From: Holothuria scabra
Lineage: Eukaryota > Echinodermata > Holothuroidea > Aspidochirotida > Holothuriidae
Reading direction: 5' to 3'
Assembly: GCA_037179385.1 (NCBI GenBank)
Contig: CM074179.1
Span: forward strand, 3,348,001-3,412,000
Length of the DNA stretch: 64,000 nucleotides
Shown here: positions 23,832 through 33,076 of the stretch, one piece after another
Layout: each line of letters begins with the position of its first letter
How positions within the stretch are numbered: position 1 is the first letter of the stretch
Position numbers and translations under genes: made by a program
The notes under the pieces: model-generated
What the model saw: the letters and a program-made list of their open reading frames with translations, nothing else
What the model was told of the DNA's origin: nothing
Databases searched by the model: none

Positions 23832-24222
23832 TAGTTGTGTCACTAAGAAAACTTACGCTATTAAGAGTTTTGTTTCCTGTACAAGTGCTTGCGTAATTTA
23901 TGCAGCAACTTGTTTTAAATGTAATTTGCAATATGTCGGGTCTACCTCTACGGAATTTAAAGTAAGGTTTAGAATTCACAAATCCGATCTTCTCAATAAT
24001 CGGGGTAGATGTGAATTAGCAGTCCATTATAATGCTTCTCCCCATCAGCTGTCGGACATCAAGTTTATAATTATTGAACAGACTTACAGTAAGTCTAATA
24101 TTGATACCGTCCTCACCAAAAGAGAGGGTTATTGGGTTGCCCAATTGTATACCTTATTTCCATTGGGTCTCAATAAAAGAAAGGAATTTAACTCATCTAA
24201 AAGAATCAGCTACCTACGGTAA
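23749..24222 (+). pseudogene. PLE-B GIY-YIG endonuclease remnant
   Basis: A 157-codon open frame whose first 25 codons come from the palindromic junction. From about residue 42 it is a GIY-YIG nuclease: 'SACVIYAATCFKC' supplies the first motif, 'LQYVGSTSTEFKVRFRIHK' the second, and 'LGLNKRKEF' is the usual C-terminal PLE ending. Cysteines upstream ('SCVTKKT', 'SCTSAC') are what remains of the zinc-binding linker. No RT is attached, so it cannot work as a PLE protein. Confidence 0.85.
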
Positions 24223-24526
24223 AGCCTAGATTCAATTTTTCCCGGTTGTTTCCATGTTTAATGTTCTTGCCTAACACTCCTTCCATGCCCCTTTTATCTA
24301 CCATCAGTTTTTACCTTTCTGGAGGATTCTCACTGCTCCTGTGCAGCAATTTTACAGCTGGTTTTACGCTCCTTATCATTTTTTTCTCTTTTTACTTTTT
24401 GTTGTTTATTCTCCAGTGATTTTAAGCTTTATTCTTAACAGGGCTAAGGTTGTGTTGTTTGCTTTTAGCCTTTGTTCGTTTTGCTGGTCTGGTAGTAATT
24501 TTACTTGAACGCATTTTATTTCGCTT

Positions 24527-24573
24527 CATTCGAGCCGAGGAAGGCTGAATAAAATAGCCGAAAGCTTCTCGAA
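24527..24573 (+). ncRNA. hammerhead-ribozyme-like fold in PLE-B tail
   Basis: ATTCGAG and CTCGAAT pair perfectly over seven bases (stem I). Between them are CCGAGGA, a GGCT/AGCC stem II, GAAA and GCTT. The core has C where the consensus CTGANGA has T, so activity is doubtful. Same layout as the PLE-A and PLE-E folds. Confidence 0.5.
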
Positions 24574-24723
24574 TCACGGTGTCTTTTTATCATTGTATGT
24601 GCAGTTGCAATTCTAGTTTTAACTTTCATTTTCAATTTTAAATAATTTTTAACTAGAATTCTGAGAATCCTCTGGATCCTGGGCATACACCGGGATATCG
24701 TTGTTATCCAAGCCTCTCATTCA

Positions 24724-24726
<3 letters not shown>

Positions 24727-24785
<59 letters not shown>
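24727..24785. repeat. (TA)n microsatellite
   Basis: Uninterrupted TA repeat between the PLE-B tail and the foldback at 24786. Confidence 0.95.
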
Positions 24786-24787
<2 letters not shown>

Positions 24788-24998
24788 TCGAAAGTGTTGT
24801 AGTAATACATTAGATCATTGATTTTATACCGATCTAAGATAGACTCTTATCAAAAAAGGAACGGTTGCGTCCCCCGTGCGGCTCAATTTTTCTGTCTGGT
24901 GTTTTTCTACAACCGTTCCTTCTTTGATAAGAGTTTATACTCTAACTTGGATCGGTATAAAATTCATGTTCGAATTTAGTACTACAACACCTTCGACC
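24786..24998. mobile_element. foldback copy of SINE-2 tail
   Basis: GGTCGAAAGTGTTGTAGTA at the left end is matched by TACTACAACACCTTCGACC at the right. The arms (24786-24867 and 24910-24998) are imperfect inverted repeats of about 85 bp around a short centre, 'CCCCCGTGCGGCTCAATTTT'. The right arm plus centre equal the 3' half of the SINE-2 copies at 30160-30290 and 30480-30615, so this is an inverted duplication of that tail. Confidence 0.8.
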
Positions 24999-25079
24999 TA
25001 TACATTCTAACTTCGATCTACCAACTTCGACCTACTATATATATAAATAAATATATATTTTCGGGGGGGGGGGGGGCAC

Positions 25080-25320
25080 TCTGCCAACTGCCTCCCGCTG
25101 GCTACGCTAGTGTAGAGAGGGGTGTTATTGGGTTTTATGAATGGCTTGTATGTGCTTGTGCTAAGATCAAGGGAAAGGTCTAAAAAGTTCACTTTTTTTG
25201 TTTGCTTCAATTTCTTTTTTAAGCTTGTTATTTGAGAATATCTTGCATATTTCCTTCTTTATTTTTTCTGTTTGAGATGGTGTTGCTTTGCAAACAGCCA
25301 AATCGTCGTCTCTGTATAGG
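25080..25320 (-). pseudogene. PLE family D, RT fragment (YRDD box)
   Basis: On the minus strand the sequence encodes '[20 protein letters not shown]' (RT motif C) and '[20 protein letters not shown]', with one frameshift in a poly-A-like run near 25200. It corresponds to the end of the RT in the longer family D copy at 31820-33006. It ends abruptly at 25320, where the opposite strand begins to code for the family D nuclease. Confidence 0.8.
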
Positions 25321-25519
25321 CCTCTTTAAACAAAAAGACAAAAGAAACGCAACTGCACTCAGTGAATACATCTGGAAACTAAAAGATTCAGATGTAGAAC
25401 ACTCCGTAAAATGGAAACTCATGAACAAAGCTCGAGCACACTCCACACCATCATCAAACTTGTAATCTCTGTCTGGAAGAAAAGTTCTTCATTATACTCA
25501 AACCTTCCTTAGCATCTCT
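25318..25519 (+). pseudogene. PLE family D, GIY-YIG C-terminal half
   Basis: Encodes 'NATALSEYIWKLKDSD' and 'VKWKLMNKARAHS', then after a one-base shift near 25460 'TCNLCLEEKFFIILKPSLAS'. These match the end of the family D nuclease at 31205-31470. The first GIY motif is absent. It passes directly into family C coding sequence at 25520 in the same frame. Confidence 0.8.
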
Positions 25520-26079
25520 AAATATAGATATTGAGTCTATTTTCCCCTTACCCCCTACCATTGCCCGCAAACAACCACGCAACCTCCGTTCAATCATTAG
25601 CAGAACCAGACCCCGCCCCAACTCCCCCAAAGGCAATCTACCCTGTCATAAATCTAGATGTCAACTGTGTGATCTCGTCAACCCTTTCACCATTTACATT
25701 GACCCCTCTTCTGCGTTTGCTCTCACCCCTGGTTCATTCAACTGTGACCCAGTCAATGTTGTCTTCTACCTCTATTGTGCCAAATGCCCAAACGAAGCTT
25801 ATGTAGGAGAAACTTGCGACAGATTTCGTCTCAGATTTAACAACCACAAACACTCAATTAGACATGATAAGACCGGATTCCCTGTAGCAGCGCATTTTAA
25901 CACACCTAATCATTCCATCCACGATTTACGTTTCTTTATTTTAGCTGGTAATTTCCCCTCTGCTGATAAACGCAAACAATTCGAATTGAAGACCATCCTT
26001 AAACTTAAATTACAAATAACAGGATTAAATAAAGATTTATCGATTCTAAGCCATTACTCGTGGGTTCAACAAATTTGAC
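25520..26079 (+). pseudogene. PLE family C, linker and GIY-YIG endonuclease
   Basis: An open frame without an ATG, running from the family D tail to TGA 26077-26079. It encodes 'FPLPPTIARKQPRNLRSIIS', a zinc site 'CHKSRCQLC', 'NVVFYLYCAKCP' (first motif), 'EAYVGETCDRFRLRFNNHKH' (second motif with catalytic arginine) and the ending 'GLNKDLSILSHYSWVQQI'. The frame is undamaged over about 185 codons, but the RT is not present. The same family forms part of the 33.0-34.06 kb locus. Confidence 0.9.
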
Positions 26080-26217
26080 TCTTGTAACTAAGTCTTCTAA
26101 CTCCTGATTTGTGTTATTGTAAAAACCTTTCCAAGTGGGGTTGATCTTCCCTTCTGTGTGTAAGACCAGTAGCTAGGTACTGAATTTTCGTATTATTCCA
26201 CTCTCAGTCGTCTTATT

Positions 26218-26262
26218 TAGCAACTGATGACGGGCAAGGTACCTGAAATATTTTTCCTTTAG
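26218..26262 (+). ncRNA. weak hammerhead-like core in PLE-C tail
   Basis: CTGATGA at 26224-26230 and GAAA at 26245-26248 have the right spacing, with a GGG/CCT-type stem between. I find no convincing stem I, so this is weaker than the other four. Confidence 0.3.
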
Positions 26263-26324
26263 TTTTACACTTTTTTCACTGGATATAATGAAAGCGTTAC
26301 CTTCTTGTTCCTTCTCATACACAC

Positions 26325-26355
26325 ACATATATATATATATATATATTTATTTATA

Positions 26356-26408
<53 letters not shown>

Positions 26409-26418
26409 TATATATATA
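26325..26418. repeat. (TA)n microsatellite
   Basis: TA repeats with a few ATTTA and ACAC interruptions, flanking the MITE on its left. Confidence 0.95.
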
Positions 26419-26771
26419 ACGCTTATTCTCACCTTAGGGGAAAATTGTTATATATGCGCGTACTTAGGGCGAAAAAATAACTACAGTATATAAGAAAAAG
26501 TGTTCGCCCTAACGTCCAAAAATATAAACAACGTTATTTCAATGGCCAGCCATTCGTTCGTGTTAACAGCTTGGTGTCCGTAAATTTGACAACTTTGAAG
26601 TAATTGCATCTACTTTGTAAATCTAGGAGGGCGTCCTTGTCCGTTTACATATTCCTATAGAAAAAGTGTGTAGAAACGTTACGGCGAAACTTATATTTCG
26701 CCCCCCAAAATTTTTCCCCTTAAGGTCGACTTTTCAACAACAACTTTCCTCCTAAGTGCCAAATTTGTGAA
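26418..26771 (-). mobile_element. TA-flanked MITE, copy 1
   Basis: A 350-bp non-coding unit embedded in (TA)n on both sides. Its ends form an imperfect inverted repeat: ACCTTAGGGGAAAATTGTT at the left and the complement of ACTTAGGAGGAAAGTTGTT at the right. An inverted copy with the same flanking (TA)n is at 45832-46180. A TA target duplication, as in Tc1/mariner-type MITEs, is consistent but cannot be proven inside TA repeats. Confidence 0.75.
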
Positions 26772-26792
26772 ATATATATATATATATATATA

Positions 26793-26855
<63 letters not shown>

Positions 26856-26896
26856 TTATATATATATATGTACATAATATATATATATATATAATA
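26772..26896. repeat. (TA)n microsatellite
   Basis: TA repeats with ATTTA, CATA and GTACATAA breaks between the MITE and the PLE-E tail. Confidence 0.95.
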
Positions 26897-26964
26897 AACG
26901 ATAACAATGAAAAACAAAGTCAAAATTGACAAAAGGAGTACGATTCAGTATTTATTTAATTAAA

Positions 26965-27006
26965 CTTGGAAATTTTCAACTTCTCCTGAAGCCTTCGTCG
27001 GCCAAG
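26965..27006 (-). ncRNA. hammerhead-ribozyme-like fold in PLE-E tail
   Basis: On the minus strand CTTGG and CCAAG pair as stem I, enclosing CCGACGA, stem II GGCTTC/GAAGTT with loop AGGA, GAAA and ATTT. As in family B, the core has C in place of T. Layout identical to families A and B. Confidence 0.5.
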
Positions 27007-27228
27007 ACAGACATACGACTAACACATGAAAAAGTAAATTTAAATTAACTGCACAGCCTATACTGACCAGTTACGTGCAAACATGCAAAAGTTGGACAGT
27101 AGACATTGTAGTGAGTGTCACGGTAGAGTAGACCCAGACAGACTCGAGCTAGCTAGCAGGCCTACATGCAAGAGTGAATTGGAAGTAAACACACAAAAAA
27201 TGTTGAATGGACAAAAGACATCAATTGG

Positions 27229-27819
27229 TCAAGAATCATTGTAGAACTTATAATGGTTGAGTAGGCCCAAATCTCTATTGAGACCCTCAGTGTGCGTATT
27301 GAATTTAAGGATAAAGTTTATTTCTGTACTTTTACGGTGACGAGGAGGTTGAAAGTTTGAACCAAGCAGCACACATTTCAAATTTCGGAGGGAATGATTG
27401 GTCCGCCCGAAGTGTTCGGCAACTGGAAAACCGCGTGCATTGTCGCGGATAGACTTCTTGTGGTTGTTAAATCTAAACCGAAACTTAGTGCTAGTTTCTC
27501 CAACATAAAGACCTTTAGGGCACATAGTACAGTATAATAAATAAACAACATTCTGAGAATCACAGTCCAGATTGGGGGGTTTGATAGGAAACTTCGAAAA
27601 AGGGAGGAAAATGGGCGAGCCCTGGGAAATGTGTTGGCAAACTTGGCAGCGGGGTTTATTGCAGGGTATATTTCCTAGGGGAGGTTTGGATAACGGAGAA
27701 AGTTTGGAAGACGTAAGCAGTTGTCTTAGATTGGGAGGCTGGCGAAGAGCTAACAAAGGTGGCTTGCTAAAGCTAGCAGGAAGGGAAGAGTCAGAGTTCA
27801 AACGGGAGGACCTCCTCAC
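27229..27819 (-). pseudogene. PLE-E linker and GIY-YIG endonuclease
   Basis: 196 codons. 'PPLLALRQPPNLRQLLTSS' is a typical PLE linker; 'CNKPRCQVCQH' is the zinc site; 'NVVYLLYCTMCP' and 'GLYVGETSTKFRFRFNNHKK' are the GIY and YIG motifs; 'GLNRDLGLLNHYKF' is the C-terminus. The first 20 or so codons derive from the inverted junction and have no homology. The RT is missing, so the copy is not autonomous. Confidence 0.88.
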
Positions 27820-27869
27820 CTATAACTCTAAAAAATCAAGCGACCGCATTCCTTTTTGCTCTTTTAAAG

Positions 27870-30105
27870 TTTTTCAATGTCTATTAATATTTACTTTGTG
27901 ATTTTCTGATATTGGATTGGATGCAAGGGACGCATCACACGAGGTCACCGAAAAATGACATCTAGGGAGGATGGAGTCTGGCAGTACTTTTACTTACATC
28001 AACTTGCAAAATATGGCACAATTAAATATTTAATATCTTCATGCACCGACAAAAATACAGCCATTTAACTAGCGTGCCGGTCGCGATCGGGGAGGTGCAT
28101 AATTCTTATACACGTGGGTGCAAAATCCACGTAGGGCGTTCAGCGTGCTTTTTTGATTGCCCTTCATATACCATTCAATGACGTCATTCTTTTGTTTAAT
28201 CGAACTGTATATCATCACTGGATGACATTTTTTTCAAATCGTTGCAGTAATACATGAGCCACGGAGAATGGTTTCTAATATCTCCCTCGTTGCTGCTGAA
28301 AGTGACCATTTCACTTTGGCTGCTTTTGTAATCCGTCTCCGCAAGACATTCCCCCACTGATCCAAGATTTTGGGATGATCTCGTTTATTTTTTGAGCCCT
28401 GTATGCGCCCTGTGGATATGTGCGCATTAATTTGCTACATCAACATAACCACCCCCTTAACCATCTTCACCATCATCTTTTTTTTTTTTTGTTGGAATAA
28501 GTGATTGGGTTTAGAAAACAAAAACCGGCCCATCCGACTAATATGGACATATTTTTGTCTATGCGCAAGACGCCAATGAAGAACGAATTATCATCGAATA
28601 CATATCGAATTTAGAACTTATTTAGATTTTGACGAAAGTGATTCCAAGTGAGTACTAGTTGAGTTGAGAAGAATGGATGAAATGCACTGTTAACTAGACA
28701 GTTGGTGCTTGCAAGCAAGTAAAAATCGAGGTCCACTGAAAATGGTATGCAGAGAAGCGGAAGACGCAAATATTGAGACTGACTGAATTTGAGCCTCGAT
28801 CACATAATTTTTATTGTATATTTATATATGTATTCTCTTCTCAGTGTAAAAATTTTCTGTCGTTAACTCAGCTTTATGCATTGTGTAAGAAATGAATCTG
28901 TCAAGTGGGCAACAAATCTTTTCTGCCGAAGATTTTAGTATTTGTACTAGTGCTAAATGGAATCAATGGATTTAATCGGGTAATCGACGTTTGAACGAAT
29001 CGGAGATTTTTTAAGGTGTGGTCGTGGAGTCAGGGCCAGTGTAAACCTGCGTAGCGGCTTTTTAGTCTGGGACTATTTTACGAGTGATCAAACTAAGTGT
29101 TTTTAAAAAAATAAATAGTACTGCACAACGGGTTATCTTCCTTCGAGAACAAGACTTTCTGTTAGCCTCAAATAATATGATAATTGATATTGGAACATTT
29201 AAGTTGGTTGAATCGGGAAAACGGTGACCTGGAAAATTCCACTCAATGGAATAGTCAAAATAAGTTGGTGGCAGATGAAGAATACTGGTATTTGTGCGTT
29301 GGCATGGATAACTACCACACTGAAACTTCCATACGCCAAGACAGAACAGAAGGAACAAGGCAGTCACGTGACGAGCTGAGTAAATCCAGGAAACGTAGCC
29401 GTAGGCTTCGTTTAAAAATGGCGGTAAATTAATAGAATAAATGAATAAAGAGAAAAAAGATTACAAAATCAAAATGAGTAACATTTACCACAACTTTTCT
29501 GCAATCTTTATGAGCCCCCTTATTTTTTAATCGGTAAATTTGCAACTATTTTTAAAGTTGTTGCAGTTTGACATTGTTTTGACATTGCATTTAGAACAAA
29601 GCTTTAAAAATTTTCTGAACTGTTTGAAACATCGATACTTCGGATCCAAAAAATGAATAGTTAACAAAAGGTACTGAAAAGAAAAGATAGGAATAATTGG
29701 ACTGTCTTTTTCACCACAATCGAACCCATTGGGTTACACATGGAGCAAGATAACTAATTGCTTTGATTCATTAAGCACTTACCGCAGATCTAGTGTCTTA
29801 GTTGAAAGATTCGCAAACATTTTCTGGTGCGGGTACCTCAAATGGTTCTTATTGTCATACTTCGAATAGACTGATGCCCAAAGGCAACCACTCATACATA
29901 TCACAGCAAGGAGACAAAGCACTTGTTCAAGATATGTATTCTGTTAAATAAAAAGTGATAAAATCCTAACGAAGTGTCTTACATTATATTTGTCAATTCC
30001 AGAAACATAATGAATTGAAGTCTCGTTAACACCATTCTTTTCATTTGAATTAGCTGATATACTTATTTTGTCATCCATTTATAAAATTCTCAAATTACAC
30101 AAATT
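27870..30105. other. no gene recognised
   Basis: AT-rich, no domain-like frames and no repeat shared with the rest of the window that I could see. The frame at 29184-29432 is charged but resembles nothing known to me. Confidence 0.4.
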
Positions 30106-30107
30106 GG

Positions 30108-30330
30108 CTGTTCTAGGGTACTGGTCACAGACTCTGCCCGGAAAGCGGAGGATGGTGGGTTCGGTCCCCCGTGCGGCTCAATTTTTCTCTCTGGTGGTTT
30201 CTTCAACCGTTCCTTCTTTGATAAGAGTTTATACTCTATCTTGGATTGGTATAAAATTCATGATCGAATTCATTACTATAACACTTTCGACCTACACATT
30301 CAAACTTCGATCTACCAACTTCGACCTACT
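30108..30330 (+). repeat. tRNA-derived SINE-2, copy 1
   Basis: tRNA-like part 'GGTACTGGTCACAGACTCTG' then 'CCCGGAAAGCGG' and a B box GGTTCGGTCCC, followed by 'GTGCGGCTCAATTTTTCTC' and a tail ending CTTCGACCTACTG. Highly similar to copy 2 immediately downstream, so the pair may be a tandem duplication. Confidence 0.8.
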
Positions 30331-30339
30331 GATAATTCT

Positions 30340-30615
30340 TCCCGCTTGGGAGTACCATGGTAACAAGGAGAGAAAATTGATTCACGCGGGGTATTTTTAG
30401 CCTGTTGTCGCTTCTGTGAATCACGAGCTGTTCTAGCGTACTGGTCATAGACTCTGCCCGGAAAGCGGGGGATGGTGGGTTCGGTCCCCCGTGCGGCTCA
30501 ATTTTTCTCTCTGGTGTTTTTCTTCAACCGTTCCTTCTTTGAAAGGAGTTTATACTCTATCTTGGATTGGTATAAAATTCATGATCGAATTCATTACTAT
30601 AACACTTTCGACCTA
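30340..30615 (+). repeat. tRNA-derived SINE-2, copy 2
   Basis: Carries an upstream block (30340-30430, 'GTAACAAGGAGAGAAAATTG') also present at 46325-46395, then the tRNA-like part (30427-30495) with B box GGTTCGGTCCC and a tail ending TTCGACCTATATATA, which runs into the (TA)n tract. Confidence 0.8.
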
Positions 30616-30775
<160 letters not shown>

Positions 30776-30952
30776 TAATAAAAATGTTTTCCGTGTATTG
30801 GTCAAGCTTAACGATTTTAAGTTATTGTTCAAAGTTAATACATTGTTGAACAATAACTTAAAATCGTTAAGCGTTATCATTTACATTTTCATTTGTAATC
30901 GCTGTACGTTCTCCGTCTAATCCGCTGAGGAAGATCCCAGGTGGGATTGAAA

Positions 30953-30957
<5 letters not shown>
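30776..30957. mobile_element. miniature PLE-A tail, inverted duplication
   Basis: Left part (30776-30838) is PLE-A tail on the minus strand with an internal deletion. Right part (30846-30957) is PLE-A tail on the plus strand from 'TTGAACAATAACTTAAAATC' to GAAATATAT. Perfect 26-bp inverted arms lie at 30807-30832 and 30846-30871. No coding sequence. The right end stops within the hammerhead-like fold and passes into (TA)n. Confidence 0.85.
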
Positions 30958-30991
<34 letters not shown>

Positions 30992-31018
30992 ATACATATA
31001 TATATATATATATATACT
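30953..31018. repeat. (TA)n/(GTATA)n microsatellite
   Basis: TA repeats with GTATGTATATACAT in the middle; they join the PLE-A miniature to the 3' end of the family D element. Confidence 0.95.
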
Positions 31019-31052
31019 ATAAAATGCTAAAAGTCAATCTAAAAGTTAAAAT

Positions 31053-31111
31053 GTCATATCTACAAGCTTGTTTCGTGAGGTTCATAAGAACATCACTCTT
31101 CAGGATAAAAC
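31053..31111 (-). ncRNA. complete hammerhead ribozyme candidate, PLE-D tail
   Basis: On the minus strand: GTTTTATC (stem I, 5'), CTGAAGA, stem II GTGATGTTC/GAACCTCAC with loop TTAT, GAAA, stem III CA-AGCT-TG closed by A-T, then A, then GATATGAC (stem I, 3'). Every invariant core base of the hammerhead consensus (CTGANGA, GAAA, NUH) is present. Stem I has seven of eight bases paired. Predicted cleavage follows the A at 31061. Confidence 0.75.
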
Positions 31112-31169
31112 ATTGTATGAGCTGGAAGGGCAGAGTCAGCTCCTTTTATTTCAGATTTAGCCCGGATTA

Positions 31170-31819
31170 AAGTTGCACAATAGGTATTTCTTTCTGTGTC
31201 TGCAAGCAGATCCTAGCTCATTTCTATTGTTCAGACTGGCCATGTCTGGTTTGTAGATAATGAAGTATTTTTCTTTCAGGCAGAGATTACAGGTTTTGGT
31301 CGAATTTGAGTAGGGATTACTTCTTCCAACAATTCTCCATTGGGTGGAATAATTGATTTTCTGGTCATTTAGACCCCAAATGTATTGGCTTAGTGTAGTA
31401 GCATTTCTGTTTTTGCTGTTCTTGAAGCTGCTTTTGTGTGCATTGTATCTTTGTTTGAAGGTATTCTCTGTTAGGCCTATTTATGTTTGTCTGTCGTTGT
31501 TATCATGGCGGGTTACTGTGGCTTGGTATATTACTCCTGTTGTTAGGCAGTTTCATTGTAGGGGGCAGGTGTCCTTAGTTCTGCAATTGCAATTCTTTGG
31601 TGGGGTTGGTGCCTGGTCCATATTTCGTATGATAGCTTTGTTATGTCCAGATATTATTTGTCCCATATTAGGCATACAACTGTAGCTAAGTTTGAGTGTT
31701 CCGGTTGAGTATTTTGCTTAGAATATGGGGGGGGGGGGGGGAGGGAAGCATTTGTTAATCAGTTGGAGAAACTTCTTTCCAATATTTGTGCTGACATTGT
31801 GACTGTAGGGTGGGTTATA
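31170..31819 (-). pseudogene. PLE-D GIY-YIG endonuclease, broken by stops
   Basis: Continues the RT frame after a TGA. It encodes 'NPPYSHNVSTNIGKKFLQL', a run of prolines from a C homopolymer at 31728-31740 that shifts the frame, 'VVCMPNMGQIISGHNK', the zinc-type 'CNCRTKDTCPL' followed by a TGA, 'TGVIYQATV' (first nuclease motif), a TAA at the tyrosine position of the second motif before '[18 protein letters not shown]', then '[12 protein letters not shown]', '[20 protein letters not shown]' and '[10 protein letters not shown]'. Stops replace residues that are usually W, G and Y; the last is a catalytic-site tyrosine. Confidence 0.85.
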
Positions 31820-33076
31820 TCAGGTGATGTTGCGCTTCCTTTTTCTTTTCTCAGTGTTGGTGTTTGTGGCTGGTTCTGGGTTGTAGCTTAGCTTATGGTT
31901 GTATTTGCTCTTCTTGAGGGCTTCTTGGTATGGTGTTGTGGCCTTATCAAAGGTATATCCATTGTTGGATATTGCTGACAGGCGTTTATTAATGCTCGCT
32001 GGGATGTTTTTAACTATTGCCGGTGGGTGGTTGCTTTCACAGTGGATGTAAAGGGGTATAGAATTTGGTTTCATATATGGTTGATATGTTTCACTTTTGA
32101 GGTCCATAGAAATATCCAGGAAGTTAACAGTTTTCAGGTTTGCTTCGATTGTGATTTTTAGGTTGTTTTCTTTGAAGATTCTACATATTTCTTTTTTGAT
32201 TAGTTCCGTTTGTCTCGGTGTTTTGTGTGCTACGGCCAATCCGTCATCGCGGTAAAGTCCAATGTTGATACCTAGGTGTTTTAGTTGTGATAAAATGTAT
32301 GTTCCCACAAGTTCACATGTTTCGACGCCATCATAACTGCCCATTGTAACATCGAAGTTTGCGTTTGTACGTTTTTTCCAGGGGGTGTCGTTGTCATATA
32401 AGAGTGCTTTCTTCGTCTGAAGGATGATACGTTTTTCGTTGTCTCTTAATTGTTCAAACTTTGAGGCGAAATCAATTGCTTTTAACAAGAGGTTTTCACT
32501 AATAGAGGGGTAAAAGTCACACACGTCAAAACAGATAAACGAACCCCGCGCTTTGTTCGGAATATCTTCGAACCAGTTTAAAACATCCCCAGTGTTCTTC
32601 CATTGGTTAAGCTTCATTGCAATTATGACTTTTTTGTTCACTCTTTCCAAGATTTGTTTGCTAATCTTTCCAATTTCACTCTTTGTTGGGTTAATCAGTC
32701 TACATGTTGGTCTATTTTGAAAGTTAGGTTTATGATCCTTTAGTGTGATAAATGCCTGTCGCTTTGCAGTTATGTCGATGCGGTCATCTAGTTTCAATTC
32801 CTTTGCAATTTGTTTTTGTTCTGTATTCAAGATGGTTTCAGATTCTGAAGGTGCTTTTTTGTAGGTTTTAGTGATGTTGTCTGCCAGTAGTTTATTGTAA
32901 GTTGCTGCGTTGACTCTATAGAAGTTGTTTGTCTTGTCGGCTGCTACGTACAGTTGTTGATCGTCTTGGATTTTCTTTGTATCAGCTGCTAGGTGCTTTT
33001 GGAAAGTTACAGTTGAAGGGACCGGGAGTAAGTTTGACCCCAGAGGAAGTACCAATGAAGTGGGTAAAGTTATCAA
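31820..33076 (-). pseudogene. PLE-D reverse transcriptase (YRDD box)
   Basis: 418 codons. The first ~22 residues come from the family C linker read out of frame; the family D part starts near 33006. Motifs: 'AADKTNNFYRV', 'KRQAFITLKDHKPNF' and 'RPTCRLINPTKSEIGKISKQ' (RT fingers), 'SFICFDVCDFYPSIS' (motif A), 'GSYDGVETCELVGTYIL' (motif B), 'GLYRDDGLAV' (motif C) and 'VNFLDISMDL' (following strand). I associate this RT type with invertebrate genomes, linked to a C-terminal GIY-YIG. It differs from families A-C in motifs A-C, so it is a separate clade; its formal name is uncertain to me. A TGA in place of W ends the frame at 31820. Confidence 0.85.

Larger units (their letters stand above)
22850..24726 (+). 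mobile_element. PLE family B, gutted copy
   Basis: Frame 22850-23025 holds the N-terminal block 'ILSKGLNFCPKPRQ' and 'MKAFFRRLRP'. After frameshifts come 'TWNPPKGRCPQLESFI' and 'NLTKSERQAVRSLR' (about 23097-23245), then 'IVIKPTDKGSAIV' (about 23258-23300). The whole RT palm is missing. The GIY-YIG domain resumes at 23749, followed by the 3' tail with a hammerhead-like fold and the (TA)n at 24727. An unusual nested inverted repeat (23731-23831) sits at the point where the 5' and 3' halves meet. Confidence 0.85.
26897..27865 (-). mobile_element. PLE family E, 5'-truncated copy with inverted junction
   Basis: Minus strand: 3' part of a PLE (coding 27819-27229, tail to the (TA)n at 26896). At its right edge, about 27800-27865, the plus strand encodes 'REDLLTYNSKKSSDRIPF', the standard PLE stretch that normally precedes the linker, so a small upstream piece is attached in inverted orientation. 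Confidence 0.8.
31019..33006 (-). mobile_element. PLE family D, 5'-truncated copy
   Basis: Reads on the minus strand from the fusion with family C at about 33006, through RT (to 31820) and GIY-YIG (to about 31170), to a 3' tail with a complete hammerhead-like fold and a terminal (TA)n. About 2 kb. The N-terminal part expected before 'KDIKKI'-type sequence is gone. Confidence 0.85.

Noticed and set aside
27572..27901. 109-codon plus-strand ORF
   Set aside because: Mostly antisense to the PLE-E nuclease; only the short part at 27800-27865 is real PLE sequence, noted as the inverted junction.
30427..30495. A functional tRNA gene
   Set aside because: Only a partial cloverleaf; the A-box region is degraded and the sequence continues as SINE-2, with other copies in the window.
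31353..31685. 110-codon hydrophobic plus-strand ORF
   Set aside because: Antisense to the broken family D nuclease, whose minus-strand reading has clear motifs.
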